Source: Bacillota bacterium (GTDB lineage: Bacteria; Bacillota; Clostridia; Oscillospirales; Oscillospiraceae). From it: 5,095 nucleotides of DNA. A model generated the notes under the pieces. It worked only from the letters and a program-made list of their open reading frames with translations. It ran no database searches and had not been told where the DNA came from. The position numbers and the translations under genes were made by a program. Position 1 is the stretch's first letter. The number at the start of each line of letters is the position of its first letter. Shown here one piece after another: positions 4,575 through 5,095 of this stretch. The stretch is from contig JAEWYA010000077.1 of the NCBI GenBank assembly GCA_023395775.1, forward strand, positions 1 to 5,095, given 5' to 3'.

Positions 4575-5095
4575 ATGAGAGCAATCGTGTATGAAGGCGC
4601 GAATCAAATCGCGGTAAAAGACGTCCCCGTGCCCCAGCCCAAAGAGGGCTGGGCGTTGGTAAAGGTGTCCCATGCGGGCATCTGTGGAACGGACGTGAAT
4701 ATCTATTCCGGTTTTCATCCCCGGGCCGCCGCGCCCCTGGTCATGGGGCACGAGTTTTCCGGTACGCTGGAGAGCGACGGGGTTCCCGGCATGGCAAAGG
4801 GAAAGCGCGTAACGGTGTATCCGCTGCTCTCCTGCGGCCAGTGCACCCCCTGCCGCGAGGGAAACGGCCACGTTTGCAATACGCTAAAGCTGCTGGGAAT
4901 CGACTGCGACGGCGGTTTTGGCGAATATGTGCAGGTTCCCGTGGAGAGCATTATTCCGCTGGAAGACCAGGTATCCTTTGAAATGGGCGCCCTGGTGGAG
5001 CCGGTGGCTGTGTGCGTCCACGCACTGCGGGAGCGGGGCTTTACCCCCGGCGACAACGCGCTGGTCATCGGCTGCGGGGCCATCGGGCTTTGCAC
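4575..5095 (+). CDS. Zinc-dependent medium-chain alcohol dehydrogenase, N-terminal part (3' end outside window)
   Basis: The first 173 residues of a medium-chain dehydrogenase/reductase of the sorbitol / threonine / L-idonate dehydrogenase group are present; a full member has about 340-350, so roughly half is missing at the right edge and the frame is still open. It oxidises a secondary hydroxyl with NAD(P). Catalytic-zinc ligands are visible: Cys37 in GICGTD, His59-Glu60 in MGHEFSG, and Glu142 in ALVEPVAV. The structural-zinc lobe has all four cysteines, Cys87, Cys90, Cys93 and Cys101, in CGQCTPCREGNGHVC. GGFGEYVQVP (113-122) is a family landmark, and the start of the Rossmann motif VIGCGAIG (164-171) is reached just before the edge. 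TGGAGG (4561-4566), 8 nt before the ATG, sets the start; the gap to the upstream gene is 26 nt, so it belongs to the same operon. Polyol, aldonate (idonate, galactonate, gulonate) or threonine substrates cannot be told apart from this half. Confidence 0.94.
   Translation, partial: MRAIVYEGANQIAVKDVPVPQPKEGWALVKVSHAGICGTDVNIYSGFHPRAAAPLVMGHEFSGTLESDGVPGMAKGKRVTVYPLLSCGQCTPCREGNGHVCNTLKLLGIDCDGGFGEYVQVPVESIIPLEDQVSFEMGALVEPVAVCVHALRERGFTPGDNALVIGCGAIGLC

Overview
The window looks like a catabolic import operon from a GC-rich, low-GC-clade-type (Firmicutes) anaerobe, most likely a gut clostridium of the Oscillospiraceae / Flavonifractor-Lawsonibacter kind. The reasons are strong AAGGAGG-type ribosome binding sites before most genes, GC-rich codons, and a lipoprotein whose lipobox is followed by a long Ala/Ser/Gly linker, a style common in that group. 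The taxonomic call is inference from style only; there is no rRNA or marker gene here.

Layout, all on the + strand: (1) 2-280, the last 92 residues of a LacI-family repressor cut by the left edge; (2) 281-462, an intergenic region with a probable intrinsic terminator for the repressor, a compact cluster of TGAAAC/GTTTCA operator half-sites, a candidate sigma-A promoter and a strong RBS; (3) 463-1542, a TRAP-type solute-binding lipoprotein (DctP); (4) 1543-1678, an intercistronic gap with a perfect 12-bp GC-rich hairpin; (5) 1679-2200, the small TRAP membrane subunit (DctQ); (6) 2216-3553, the large TRAP membrane subunit (DctM); (7) 3577-4548, a D-isomer-specific 2-hydroxyacid dehydrogenase of the CtBP-like branch; (8) 4575 to the right edge, the first 173 residues of a zinc-dependent medium-chain alcohol dehydrogenase. 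The gaps from DctQ onward are 15, 23 and 26 nt, so genes 5-8 are almost certainly cotranscribed, probably with dctP.

Together the genes describe sodium-driven uptake of an organic acid without phosphorylation, followed by two NAD(P)-linked redox steps: a zinc alcohol dehydrogenase that would oxidise a hydroxyl and a 2-hydroxyacid dehydrogenase that would interconvert a 2-keto acid and a D-2-hydroxy acid. The pairing, plus an operator half-site like that reported for the 2-ketogluconate regulator PtxS, points to a sugar acid (aldonate or ketoaldonate) as the substrate. That substrate is an inference and cannot be settled from the sequence.

No mobile element, CRISPR array, tRNA or rRNA was seen. 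The system is made of known families. The parts worth a second look are the regulatory DNA (operator cluster, intercistronic hairpin, RBS in a hairpin loop) and the unassigned CtBP-like/zinc-dehydrogenase pair.
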